Source: JTS-AC122 sp050246015
GTDB taxonomy: Bacteria > Planctomycetota > Phycisphaerae > Phycisphaerales > UBA1924
Assembly: GCA_050246015.1 (NCBI GenBank)
Contig: JBFWWU010000030.1
Span: 1 to 35,592 of the forward strand
Length of the DNA: 35,592 nt
Reading direction: 5' to 3'
Both the position numbers and the translations under genes were made by a program. Below the pieces are notes generated by a model. It saw only the letters and a list, made by a program, of their open reading frames with translations. It was not told where the DNA came from and made no database searches. This document shows, in pieces, positions 18,854 to 26,414 of the stretch (its first letter is position 1; the number at the start of each line of letters is the position of its first letter).

Positions 18854-19378
18854 CTAGTTGCCGTACTTCACCTCGATGAGCCTCGTCGATGAGTTCTTGC
18901 GGCGCATGACCACGAACAACCGGTCAAACTCGGACTCCGCCACCGCCGGAGGGTTGGAAATCCCCAGTTCCTGGATGATCAGAGGCACCGTGTTGCTGTG
19001 CCCGACGACCAGCGTCCGCGACCCGGCGGCTCGCGCGCGGATCCGCGAGGCGACGTCCGCCGCGTGTGCCTGTGCGCTGTTGCCAAGGGGCACCACGACC
19101 GGGGTGATCCCCAGAGCGGTCGCGGTGGGCGCGGCGGTCTGCTGGGTCCGGTTGGTGTCCGTCACGAACATCGCCGTGACCCCCGAGCGGTCAATGGCGT
19201 CCCGCAGGGCCTGGGCCCGTTGCTGCCCGTCGCTCGTGAGGTTCGGGTCCGCCCCCGGGCCCTTTTCGGCGTGACGGACCAGGATGACGGTCGAATCGCT
19301 GGCACACCCGCCGACGCCCAGCGTCAGCACCAGCAGCGTGCCAAGTACGTACAGGACGGATAAGAGAGGTGTCTTCAT
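18854..19378 (-). CDS. Histidine phosphatase family lipoprotein
   Basis: The 174-aa protein belongs to the branch of the histidine phosphatase (phosphoglycerate-mutase-like) superfamily that includes SixA-like and other short members. The phosphoacceptor motif is LVRHAEKG (about 33-40, His36). A second catalytic His lies in LVVGHSNTVPL. TSDGQQRAQALRDAI is the usual helix after the first motif. The N-terminus is a lipoprotein signal with a GVGGC lipobox (Cys25), so it is probably anchored in the envelope, facing the periplasm. The phosphorylated substrate cannot be read from the sequence. It is convergent with paralog B, and the shared terminator at 18757 lies between them. Confidence 0.88.
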   Translation of the reverse strand: MKTPLLSVLYVLGTLLVLTLGVGGCASDSTVILVRHAEKGPGADPNLTSDGQQRAQALRDAIDRSGVTAMFVTDTNRTQQTAAPTATALGITPVVVPLGNSAQAHAADVASRIRARAAGSRTLVVGHSNTVPLIIQELGISNPPAVAESEFDRLFVVMRRKNSSTRLIEVKYGN

Positions 19379-19500
19379 CCATCGAGCGTACCGAGAACAG
19401 CGCGCGGATGCAAACCCACCGTCCTCCCGTCGGTCCCACTCCGTTGGCCCCGCCCGGCCTCCCCGCGAATCAGGGGCGAGCGCACTATGTTTAGTCTCCC

Positions 19501-20628
19501 ATGCTGCGGATCGCGCTGCTGATGCTGCTTGGTGATCGCGGGAAGTACCTGGCCCTGGTGCTCGGGTTGTCCTTCGCGGTGCTGCTGATTGCCCAGCAGG
19601 CCGCGATCTTTCTAGGGCTGCTCACGCGCGCGACCGGGGTGCTTCAGAATGTCGGGCAGGCGGACCTGTGGGTGACCGACAAGGCCACCCGCTTTGTTTC
19701 CGAAGCCCGGCCCATGTCCGACACCGACCTGCTCAGGGTGCGCTCCATCGACGGGGTGGCCTGGGCCCAGCCGCTCTTCGCCGCTCGGGCGATGGTGGAA
19801 CTCGACAACTCCAAGTTTCAGACCGTCCAACTCCTGGGGATCGATCGAACGACGATGATCGGCCGACCGCCCGAGATCCTGGAAGGCAGCCTCGAAAGCC
19901 TGCGCGCGCCCGACGCGGTGATGCTCGAGGATTCCGGCCGGGAGAAACTCGGTCATCCCAGGATCGGCGACACACTCCGGCTGAACGATCAGCGGGCGGT
20001 GGTCGTCGGCTTCTGCCGCGCCAAATCGGGGTTCGATTCCAACGTGATTGTCTACACCACCTATGACAACGCGCTGCAGTTCGTCCCCGTGGGGCGCAAG
20101 GCGCTGACGTTCATCCTGGTCAAGGCCGCCCCGGGACGCACCGTCGAGTCCGTAGCGAGCGAGATCGAGGCGCAGACCGGGCTGGGCGCGTTTACGCGCG
20201 AAAAGATGCAGCAAAAGACCATCCAGTTCATCATCACCGAGACCGGGATCGGCATCAACTTCGGCATCACCGTCCTGCTGGGGTTCATCGTCGGTCTGGT
20301 CGTCTCGGGCGCGATCCTCTACCAGTTCACGCTGGAGAATCTCCGCAACTTCGGCGTGCTCAAGGCGATGGGCGCGCGAACCCGGGTCCTCATCGCGATG
20401 ATCCTCCTGCAGGCATTCGTCGCCGGGATCATCGGGTATGGGATCGGGGTCGGACTCGCCGGGACGTTCGGGCTCTTGTCTCGCTACCCGGGCTCGGAAC
20501 TGACGGCGGAGTTTCCCTGGCAACTCCTGGTCGGCGCGCTGGCCGCGATGCTCGCGTGCGTGAGCCTGGGGAGCATCCTGAGCCTGCGCCGAGTCGTCGC
20601 GCTGGAGCCCGCGATCGTCTTCAAGTAA
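19501..20628 (+). CDS. FtsX/DevC-like ABC transporter permease
   Basis: The 375-aa product has the MacB/FtsX permease architecture: a first membrane helix at about 16-38, a large extracytoplasmic domain (about 50-250), then helices at about 258-282, 298-322 and 338-362, ending in VALEPAIVFK, which matches the usual LEPAEVFR tail. The opening LRIALLMLLGDRGKYLALVLG and the absence of further helices resemble DevC-type permeases. Such permeases need an ATPase and often a membrane-fusion protein, but none is encoded beside it, so partners must be elsewhere. TATGTT and TTTAGT, possible -10 boxes, lie within 15 nt of the ATG. The substrate is unknown. Confidence 0.85.
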   Translation: MLRIALLMLLGDRGKYLALVLGLSFAVLLIAQQAAIFLGLLTRATGVLQNVGQADLWVTDKATRFVSEARPMSDTDLLRVRSIDGVAWAQPLFAARAMVELDNSKFQTVQLLGIDRTTMIGRPPEILEGSLESLRAPDAVMLEDSGREKLGHPRIGDTLRLNDQRAVVVGFCRAKSGFDSNVIVYTTYDNALQFVPVGRKALTFILVKAAPGRTVESVASEIEAQTGLGAFTREKMQQKTIQFIITETGIGINFGITVLLGFIVGLVVSGAILYQFTLENLRNFGVLKAMGARTRVLIAMILLQAFVAGIIGYGIGVGLAGTFGLLSRYPGSELTAEFPWQLLVGALAAMLACVSLGSILSLRRVVALEPAIVFK

Positions 20629-20775
20629 CCGCGGCAGCGCGGGGCGTTTCCCGCCGATGCCCCCTCCGTAGAAGCTTTGAACGTGTTGGGTAATTACGAA
20701 CTTTCCGACGGGATCCACTCCACCCGGCGTCCTTCGGTTATTCTGGGATGACGGGGATCGACGAGGAGCCAAACG

Positions 20776-22005
20776 ATGACCAAACTATCACTCGCACGGC
20801 GGTGGCGCTCACGATTCATCGCCGGGTCGATCGGGATCGCGATGGCGCTGGGCGCGCCCGCCGGCGCCCAACTCAGTCTCTTCCGCGGGATGGAAGCCAA
20901 CCGCCCCGCGATGAGCACCGGCGACCTGAAGCGCCACGCCAAGGTCCTGAGGCTGACCGAGGCGCAGACCGAGGCGGCCAAGTCGCTGGTCGCGTCGTAC
21001 ACCGCGGAGTTCGAGCAGGCCTCGAAGGAGCGCCGGGACAAGATGCGCGAGATCAACGAGGAGTTCCAGGATTCGCGCGATTTCAGCGTCATGGAGCAGA
21101 TGGGGCCGGTGGAAGAGAAGTTCCAGAAGCGGGCCGACGAACTGGAAAAGACCTTATTGAGCGATCTGCGGTCGATCCTGACGCCCGAGCAGGATTCGAC
21201 CTGGCCGAAGTTCGAGCGCACGCGGCGGCGGGAAAAATCGATCGGCAAGGGCTCGCTGTCGGGGGAGTCCGTGGACCTGGTGCGCATCGTGGAGGACCTG
21301 GAACTCAACGACAGCGCCCGCAAGCCGCTGACGGACACGATCGAGTTGTACGAGGTGGACCTTGACCGCGCGCTGGACGCGCGCAACAAGGTGATGGAGA
21401 GCCAGAGCGACATGTTCCCCAAGCCGGGCGCGGGCGGCTCGTTCGCGATCGACATGGACGCGATCCAGGAAGCGTCCAAGAAGGTGCGGGAAGCCGGGAC
21501 GAAGGTGCGGGAGGTGAACCAGCGGTACGCGCGCACGCTGGAGGGGCTGCTGTCTGAAGACGTGCGGCCGAAGTTTCAACTCGCGGTGAAGCGGCAAAGT
21601 TTTCCGCAGGTGTACCGCGAGTCGCGGACCGAGGCGGCCTTCAACGCCGCCCTGAAGTTCGATGACCTGGACGCCAAGCAGCGCGAGGCCATCACCGCGG
21701 CGCGGGAGCAGTTCGTGCGCGAGAACGACGTCGCCTGCGACAAACTCGCGCAGGCGATCGTGGAGGACGAGGAATCCGGGTCAAACATGGGCTTTGGCGG
21801 GATGATGATCTCGTTCGGCGAAGACAACAAGGACACGCCGATCTCGCAGGCTCGAAAGGCCAAGCGGGAACTGGAAAAAAAATCCCTTGACGGGCTCAAG
21901 TCGCTCCTGACCGAGAAGCAGATTGAAAAACTGCCCAAACGAGAAGAGCGCGAGCCCGTCGAAGTCGGCGGCGCGCGCATGATGATCCAGATGGACGGGC
22001 GCTAG
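20776..22005 (+). CDS. Exported helical protein with LTxxQ-like motifs, unknown function
   Basis: The 409-aa protein has a signal peptide (about 1-34, ending AGAQLS) and is almost entirely charged helix. Motifs resembling the LTxxQ repeats of Spy/CpxP-type periplasmic proteins occur as LRLTEAQTEAAK, SILTPEQDSTW and LLTEKQIEKL. Long Lys/Glu/Arg-rich stretches suggest coiled coils. A Gly/Met-rich patch (SNMGFGGMMISFGED) near the C-terminus breaks the helix pattern. Family resemblance suggests a periplasmic chaperone-like or stress-sensing role, but the similarity is to short motifs only. It stands alone between a permease and a strong terminator. I do not recognise a close family. Confidence 0.78.
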   Translation: MTKLSLARRWRSRFIAGSIGIAMALGAPAGAQLSLFRGMEANRPAMSTGDLKRHAKVLRLTEAQTEAAKSLVASYTAEFEQASKERRDKMREINEEFQDSRDFSVMEQMGPVEEKFQKRADELEKTLLSDLRSILTPEQDSTWPKFERTRRREKSIGKGSLSGESVDLVRIVEDLELNDSARKPLTDTIELYEVDLDRALDARNKVMESQSDMFPKPGAGGSFAIDMDAIQEASKKVREAGTKVREVNQRYARTLEGLLSEDVRPKFQLAVKRQSFPQVYRESRTEAAFNAALKFDDLDAKQREAITAAREQFVRENDVACDKLAQAIVEDEESGSNMGFGGMMISFGEDNKDTPISQARKAKRELEKKSLDGLKSLLTEKQIEKLPKREEREPVEVGGARMMIQMDGR

Positions 22006-22035
22006 TCCCGACACGAAGCGTTTCAAACAAATACC

Positions 22036-22075
22036 AATCGGACAGGGCGCGAGTCCTGTCCGATTTTCGTTTTTT
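22036..22075 (+). terminator. Strong intrinsic terminator
   Basis: An 11-bp perfect stem (22036-22046 with 22055-22065), an 8-nt loop and T-rich sequence including six consecutive T (22070-22075) lie 30 nt after the LTxxQ-like gene. Confidence 0.9.
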
Positions 22076-22253
22076 CGAGAGGTTCTTGCCCCATAATGGT
22101 CCAGCGGTGAATGTGTTGTAGACTTTGGTCCGGTCGATTCACAGCGCAAGCAGCCCATGTTGCCAACGTGTGTTGGTCCGTCTGCGTCCTCTTGGGCAGC
22201 GGCGTATCTAAGTGCTGGGCTGTTTGTGACCAACCCACGAAGGAACATCTCTT

Positions 22254-23651
22254 ATGCGTTCATTCCATGCGTTTGGAGCAGCCAGTTTGTTGTCGGCGGT
22301 CGCGGCAGTTGCGCCCGCCTGGGTGGCGATGGCGCAGGTGGCGCCGTCGATCGCGACTCAGCCAGCGATCACGACCTACGTCGACGAAGGTCAAAATGTG
22401 ACATTATCGGTCGTGGCTTCGGGCGACCCGGCGCCGACCTATCAGTGGCGATTGAACGGCGTGAACATCGCCAACGGCGGGCGGTACGCCGGCGCGACTT
22501 CGGACACGCTGATGATCATGGGCACGACGCAGTTCGAGTCGGGGCGCTACTCGGTGGTCGTGTCTAACCCCTCCGGCAGTGAAACCAGCAGTTTCGGGTA
22601 CGTGGCGGTGCGCGGGCCGCTGTGGCACCGGTTCATGACGAACACCGTGCCCCCGAACGGCGCCTCGCCCATCGCATTCGACAGCCAGCGCGGACTGCCG
22701 GTCATTTGGACATCGAACTGCGGCGGAAGCCCGATGGCCGGGACGTGGGAACTGCAAGGCCCCAACTGGGTGAACATCGTCACGCTCGGCCAGCCGATGA
22801 CCTGCGCCCGCGGGTACCTGACGTATGACTCGACGCGCGGCGTGACGGTGCAGTTCGGTGGGACCGGTTCGGATGATCGCGCCTATGAGTACGACGGCTT
22901 CTCGTGGGTGCGGTCCGCCGTGCCGGGGCCCGACGCACGGTTCGGACACCGGATGGTGGACGTACCGGAAGCCGGCGGCATCTTCCTGTTCGGCGGACGG
23001 CGCATCTCGGACAACGCGCTCCTGGGATTGCAGTACTACAACGGGACGAACTGGACGGCGATCAACCCAGCGGGACCGAACCCGCCGGGGCGTCAGGACT
23101 TTGCGATGGGGTATGACCCGCGGTGCCAGAAGATCGTGATCTTCGGGGGCAGCGGCGTCTCCGGGCCGCTCGCCGACACCTGGGAGTACGACATCCAATC
23201 CGCGACCTGGGAGCAGTTCACGCAGACATCGGGGGCCCCCAGCGCCCGGATGGCATCGACGATGATGTACTACCCGCAGCAGCAGGCGATCTACATGTTC
23301 GGCGGGCTCGTGGGGGCGAACTTCGTCAATGGGTCGTGGCGGTACGACTGCACCACGCACATGTGGTCGCTGGCCTCGATCAGCGTCAACCCGCCCGCGC
23401 AGCAGGGGTACCTGACCTACGACGGTTCGCTGCGCCGGCTGGTGCTGCAGCAGTCGGACCAGACGTGGGAGATGCTGACGTACTACGTGGGCTGCCCGGC
23501 GGACTACAACGGGAACGTCGCCGTCAATACCCAGGACCTGTTCGATTTCATCAATGACTTCTTCAGCAACCAGGCGGACTTCAACGGGGACGGCTCGGTG
23601 AATAGCCAGGATTTCTTTGACTACATCGCGGCGTTCTTTACCCCGTGCTGA
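22254..23651 (+). CDS. Secreted Ig-like / kelch-repeat protein with GC-type dockerin tail
   Basis: The 465-aa protein starts with a signal peptide (1-25). An Ig-like domain follows (about 28-115; ITTYVDEGQNVTLSVVASG, YQWRLNGVNI, SGRYSVVVSNPSG). A kelch-type beta-propeller region comes next (about 125-410), with repeats carrying GGR/GGS/FGG turns and W-x-Y-D strands (IFLFGGRRI, IVIFGGSGV, IYMFGGLVG). The C-terminus (about 415-465) begins CPADYNGN and ends in FFTPC, with two Asp/Asn-rich calcium-loop repeats (DYNGNVAVNTQDLFDF and DFNGDGSVNSQDFFDY): the GC-type dockerin found on many planctomycete exported proteins. It is probably a surface or secreted carbohydrate-binding or adhesion protein. 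The dockerin's partner is not in this window. A terminator follows at 23695. Confidence 0.88.
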   Translation: MRSFHAFGAASLLSAVAAVAPAWVAMAQVAPSIATQPAITTYVDEGQNVTLSVVASGDPAPTYQWRLNGVNIANGGRYAGATSDTLMIMGTTQFESGRYSVVVSNPSGSETSSFGYVAVRGPLWHRFMTNTVPPNGASPIAFDSQRGLPVIWTSNCGGSPMAGTWELQGPNWVNIVTLGQPMTCARGYLTYDSTRGVTVQFGGTGSDDRAYEYDGFSWVRSAVPGPDARFGHRMVDVPEAGGIFLFGGRRISDNALLGLQYYNGTNWTAINPAGPNPPGRQDFAMGYDPRCQKIVIFGGSGVSGPLADTWEYDIQSATWEQFTQTSGAPSARMASTMMYYPQQQAIYMFGGLVGANFVNGSWRYDCTTHMWSLASISVNPPAQQGYLTYDGSLRRLVLQQSDQTWEMLTYYVGCPADYNGNVAVNTQDLFDFINDFFSNQADFNGDGSVNSQDFFDYIAAFFTPC

Positions 23652-23694
23652 TTCAGCGGGCTTCGCGGGGGGAATTCTCTCGGGTCTACTCAAG

Positions 23695-23720
23695 GGCGCC
23701 GCAGTCCGCGGCGCCTTTTT
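23695..23720 (+). terminator. Intrinsic terminator
   Basis: An 8-bp perfect stem (23695-23702 with 23708-23715), a 5-nt loop and five T (23716-23720) lie 44 nt after the dockerin-protein stop. Confidence 0.88.
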
Positions 23721-23751
23721 CACGCGCGTGCGGGCCGGGTCGGCTCCGGCG

Positions 23752-24531
23752 CTAGGACGCCAGCCGATCGCGGAAGGGATCGTCGCGCTCGCTCATGGGT
23801 CGATCGAGGATTTCGCGGAGAAGGATGGCGCGGCGCCAATCGCCCGGAGAGAGGGAGCCGGCGCGGGCGCCGGCGAGGGCGATCGCGGCGGCGGGCCGCG
23901 GGCGTGGCTGGGGTTCGTACGAGTCCGGTGTCGCCTGGGCGTCTCGAACGGTGTGGGCGGCGGCGCGCTCGGATTGCTCTCGGCGGGCCCGCGCCTCGGC
24001 CTGCTGAGGCTCGCGGCCTTGACGCTTGGAAGTCTTGGGCTGCTTGGGCCGGGCCGAGGGCTGAGGCGCGGCGGGGCGGGCCGGCACGGGTCGGGCGGTC
24101 GGCGTCGCGGGCCGGGTTGGAGGGCGCTGCTCGACCGCGACGGGCGAGGGCGGCTGCATCGGCGTCGCGGGGGGCGACCCGGCTTGACGCCGACGGAGTT
24201 CGTCGAGTTGCTGCTTGCGCCGCTCGGCGAGTTCCTGCAACCGCCGCCGGGCGTCGGCGTGCGACGACGGCGCTGAAAACGTCGGGGTCGTCGTGAGCGG
24301 GGTGGGCGGGGGGGCGTCGGCGCCGGTCGGGGCCGTGCTGGTCGCGATCGTCGAAGCGTCATCGCGCCCGGTGCGGAGGAGTTGCTCCTGGCGACGGCGG
24401 GCGGCCTCGCGAGCGTCCTTGATCTTCTTCTGTTCCTGAAGGGTCTTGGCGATCCAAGAGATGACGGAGACCGAAACGGCCGCGAAGATCACCAGGAGTT
24501 TGACGACGTCGGCGGCAGACACTTCGAACAA
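23752..24531 (-). CDS. Single-pass membrane protein with long disordered region, unknown function
   Basis: The 259-aa product begins with one membrane helix (about 8-28, VVKLLVIFAAVSVSVISWIA), followed by a charged helix (KTLQEQKKIKDAREAARRRQ). A long Pro/Ala/Arg/Gln-rich disordered region (about 60-215) has a short coiled coil RRRLQELAERRKQQLDELRR in it. The tail DWRRAILLREILDRPMSER looks like a conserved short helix. The layout (N-terminal anchor, disordered spacer, terminal peptide) suggests a scaffold or recruitment protein on the cytoplasmic face of the membrane, by inference only. The start is 38 nt downstream of kbl on the same strand, so the two may be co-transcribed. No named family is recognised. 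Confidence 0.7.
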   Translation of the reverse strand: MFEVSAADVVKLLVIFAAVSVSVISWIAKTLQEQKKIKDAREAARRRQEQLLRTGRDDASTIATSTAPTGADAPPPTPLTTTPTFSAPSSHADARRRLQELAERRKQQLDELRRRQAGSPPATPMQPPSPVAVEQRPPTRPATPTARPVPARPAAPQPSARPKQPKTSKRQGREPQQAEARARREQSERAAAHTVRDAQATPDSYEPQPRPRPAAAIALAGARAGSLSPGDWRRAILLREILDRPMSERDDPFRDRLAS

Positions 24532-24569
24532 CTCTAGGCGGTCCGGGCGTGCGTCCCAGAGGCCGCGTG

Positions 24570-25901
24570 CTACAACCGGCGCAGGGCGGCGACGAGCCCG
24601 TCGATGTGAGCGTGATCGTGAGCGGCGGAGATCTGCACGCGGAGCCGGGCGTGCCCTTCGGGGACGACCGGGTAGCCGAACCCGATGACGAAGACGCCCA
24701 GTTCCAGGAGCCGCTTGCTCATGGCGATGGCCTTGGCGGTGTCGTGGACGATGATGGGGCAGATGGCGGTGGGTGATTCGATGACGGTGAACCCGGCCTC
24801 GCGGATCTTGGTGCGGGCGTACGTGCAGTTCTCGCGGAGTTTGGCGACGCGCTGGGGCTCGCGCATGAGGATCTGGATGGCGGTGCTCGCGCTGGCGGCG
24901 ACGCTGACAGGGAGGGCGTTGGAGAAGAGCGTGGGGCGGCCGCGCTGCACGAGCAGGTCGATCGCATGGGAAGGCCCGGCGACGAACCCGCCCGCGGCCC
25001 CTCCAAGGGCTTTGCCGAGCGTGCCGGTGAAAAGGTCGATCGAAGGGATCGAGGGATCAAGTGATCGAGGCATCGAGGCGGGCGTGGGTGCCGGGCACAT
25101 GCCCCAATGCTCGTGGGTACCGCGGCCGGTGGCGCCCATGACGCCGTGGCCGTGGGAATCGTCAACCACGAGGATGGCGCTGAACTCGTCGCAGAGGGAG
25201 CGCATGGGGGGGAGGTCGGCGATGTCGCCTTCCATGCTGAAGACGCCGTCGGTCACGACCCAGATCTGTCCTCTCAAGTCGGGGTTGGCGCGGGCTTCTT
25301 CAAGTTTGGCGCGGAGGGAGGCGAGGTCGTTGTGCTTGTAGACGGCGCGGAGGAGTCCCTTTTTGATGACGCCGGCGAGGCGGATCGAATCGATGATGGA
25401 GGCGTGGTTGAGTTCGTCGGAGATGATGATGTCGCCGGGCTCGCAAAGCGTGGGGAAGACGGCTTCGTTGGCGTTCCAGCAGGAGACGAAGGTGTAGGCG
25501 GCTTCGGTCCCCATGTAGGCCGCGATGGTGCGCTCGAGGGATTCATGGGGGGAGAAGGTGCCGCAGATGAAGCGGACGCTCGCGGTGCCGGCGCCGTAGT
25601 CGCGGGTGGCCTTGATGCCTGCCTGGATGACATCGGGGTGATTGGCGAGTCCGAGGTAGTTGTTGGAGCAGAAGCAAAGGCAGTGCGAGCCATCGGGTCC
25701 CCAGCCGCCGCCTTTTTCGCCGCCGGTACCGGTGTACCCGCGGACACGCACGCTCGCGTCCATGGGCGATTCGAGCATCTGAAGGTGCTTGTACTGACCG
25801 GCGGCGCGGAGGGAGGCGATGGTCTCGGCGGCGCGGCGGTCAAAGGGTCGTTGCGTGGGCGCTGCGGAGCGCGCCGCGACGGGCGGGTTCGAGGTGTTCA
25901 T
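24570..25901 (-). CDS. kbl: Glycine C-acetyltransferase (2-amino-3-ketobutyrate CoA ligase)
   Basis: This alpha-oxoamine synthase family PLP enzyme catalyses glycine plus acetyl-CoA to 2-amino-3-ketobutyrate, or the reverse in threonine breakdown. Diagnostic blocks are SVRFICGTFSPHESLE, ISDELNHASIIDSIRLA, DGVFSMEGDIADL, VVDDSHGHGVMG (Asp/His contacts to PLP) and TGTLGKALGGAAGG with Schiff-base Lys297. The 443-aa length exceeds the usual 398 aa. Extra sequence includes an Ala/Pro N-terminus, a Gly-rich insertion (TGGEKGGGWGPDG) and a Pro/Ser-rich insertion just before the catalytic lysine, encoded by short GATCGAGG-type DNA repeats (25035-25082). No threonine dehydrogenase gene is adjacent. 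BioF or serine palmitoyltransferase are related alternatives, but the motifs favour Kbl. Confidence 0.9.
   Translation of the reverse strand: MNTSNPPVAARSAAPTQRPFDRRAAETIASLRAAGQYKHLQMLESPMDASVRVRGYTGTGGEKGGGWGPDGSHCLCFCSNNYLGLANHPDVIQAGIKATRDYGAGTASVRFICGTFSPHESLERTIAAYMGTEAAYTFVSCWNANEAVFPTLCEPGDIIISDELNHASIIDSIRLAGVIKKGLLRAVYKHNDLASLRAKLEEARANPDLRGQIWVVTDGVFSMEGDIADLPPMRSLCDEFSAILVVDDSHGHGVMGATGRGTHEHWGMCPAPTPASMPRSLDPSIPSIDLFTGTLGKALGGAAGGFVAGPSHAIDLLVQRGRPTLFSNALPVSVAASASTAIQILMREPQRVAKLRENCTYARTKIREAGFTVIESPTAICPIIVHDTAKAIAMSKRLLELGVFVIGFGYPVVPEGHARLRVQISAAHDHAHIDGLVAALRRL
25035..25082. repeat. GATCGAGG-type short tandem repeat inside kbl
   Basis: About five degenerate copies of GATCGAGG/GATCAAG run through 25035-25082, encoding residues about 274-289 of Kbl (PRSLDPSIPSID and flanks). 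Such strings look like intergenic low-complexity DNA that has been tolerated in frame. Confidence 0.6.
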
Positions 25902-25991
25902 GCCGGCATCGTAGTGACGAGCGGGCAGAAAAACGGCGTGGGAGCGGGGCCCTGGGCGGAACAGGGCGTGCGGTGTCCATCCGGGCACGGT

Positions 25992-26020
25992 TTGACCCAC
26001 CCAGAAATCATCCGTACCAT
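25992..26020 (+). promoter_or_regulatory. Candidate sigma70-type promoter for nusA-infB
   Basis: TTGACC (25992-25997), a 17-nt spacer and TACCAT (26015-26020) are the best match in the kbl-nusA spacer. Transcription would begin near 26027, giving a leader of about 390 nt. Confidence 0.5.
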
Positions 26021-26026
26021 TGACAG

Positions 26027-26414
26027 CGTTTGTATCGACATGGCGCCTTGAGCCTGTTCAAAGGAACTCGTATGCAGATGGTTGTAGGCCATGCGCGGTA
26101 AGGCAGGAGTCATCACCGCGGCGCCGGGAGTGAAAGCCCGGAGCCGGGATGGCGCTGGTGCCGCTCGTTTCCCCTCCACGAATCGAAGGGAAACGGGGCA
26201 AGCGGTGTTTTCGTTCCGATCGGTGATGCCGAAAGGAAAGGAGCCGCTTGTGCCGTAACGAGTTCCGAGTCGTATTCCGCTGACGGGGATCCCCCGTGGC
26301 GTGGAGGCGAGAACAGGCCGCGGGCGCTCTGATCGTGAGCGAACGCGGCTTGATGCGTTTTGGGAACGCCGTACGAGACAACCTGACAATCTGGACAACC
26401 CGGAGAACCAGCGG
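26027..26414 (+). other. Long non-coding leader upstream of nusA
   Basis: The 513-nt spacer between kbl and nusA holds no credible gene on either strand and no tRNA. It contains short inverted repeats, such as CCGGG-N8-CCCGG around 26125-26150. A structured regulatory leader is possible; no known riboswitch or RNA family was recognised. In many bacteria rimP lies directly upstream of nusA, and it is absent here. Confidence 0.35.

Noticed and set aside
26027..26414. tRNA, RNase P RNA or SRP RNA in the nusA leader
   Set aside because: GTTCAA- and GGAAAG-like words occur, but no acceptor stem, T-arm or conserved core could be assembled around them.
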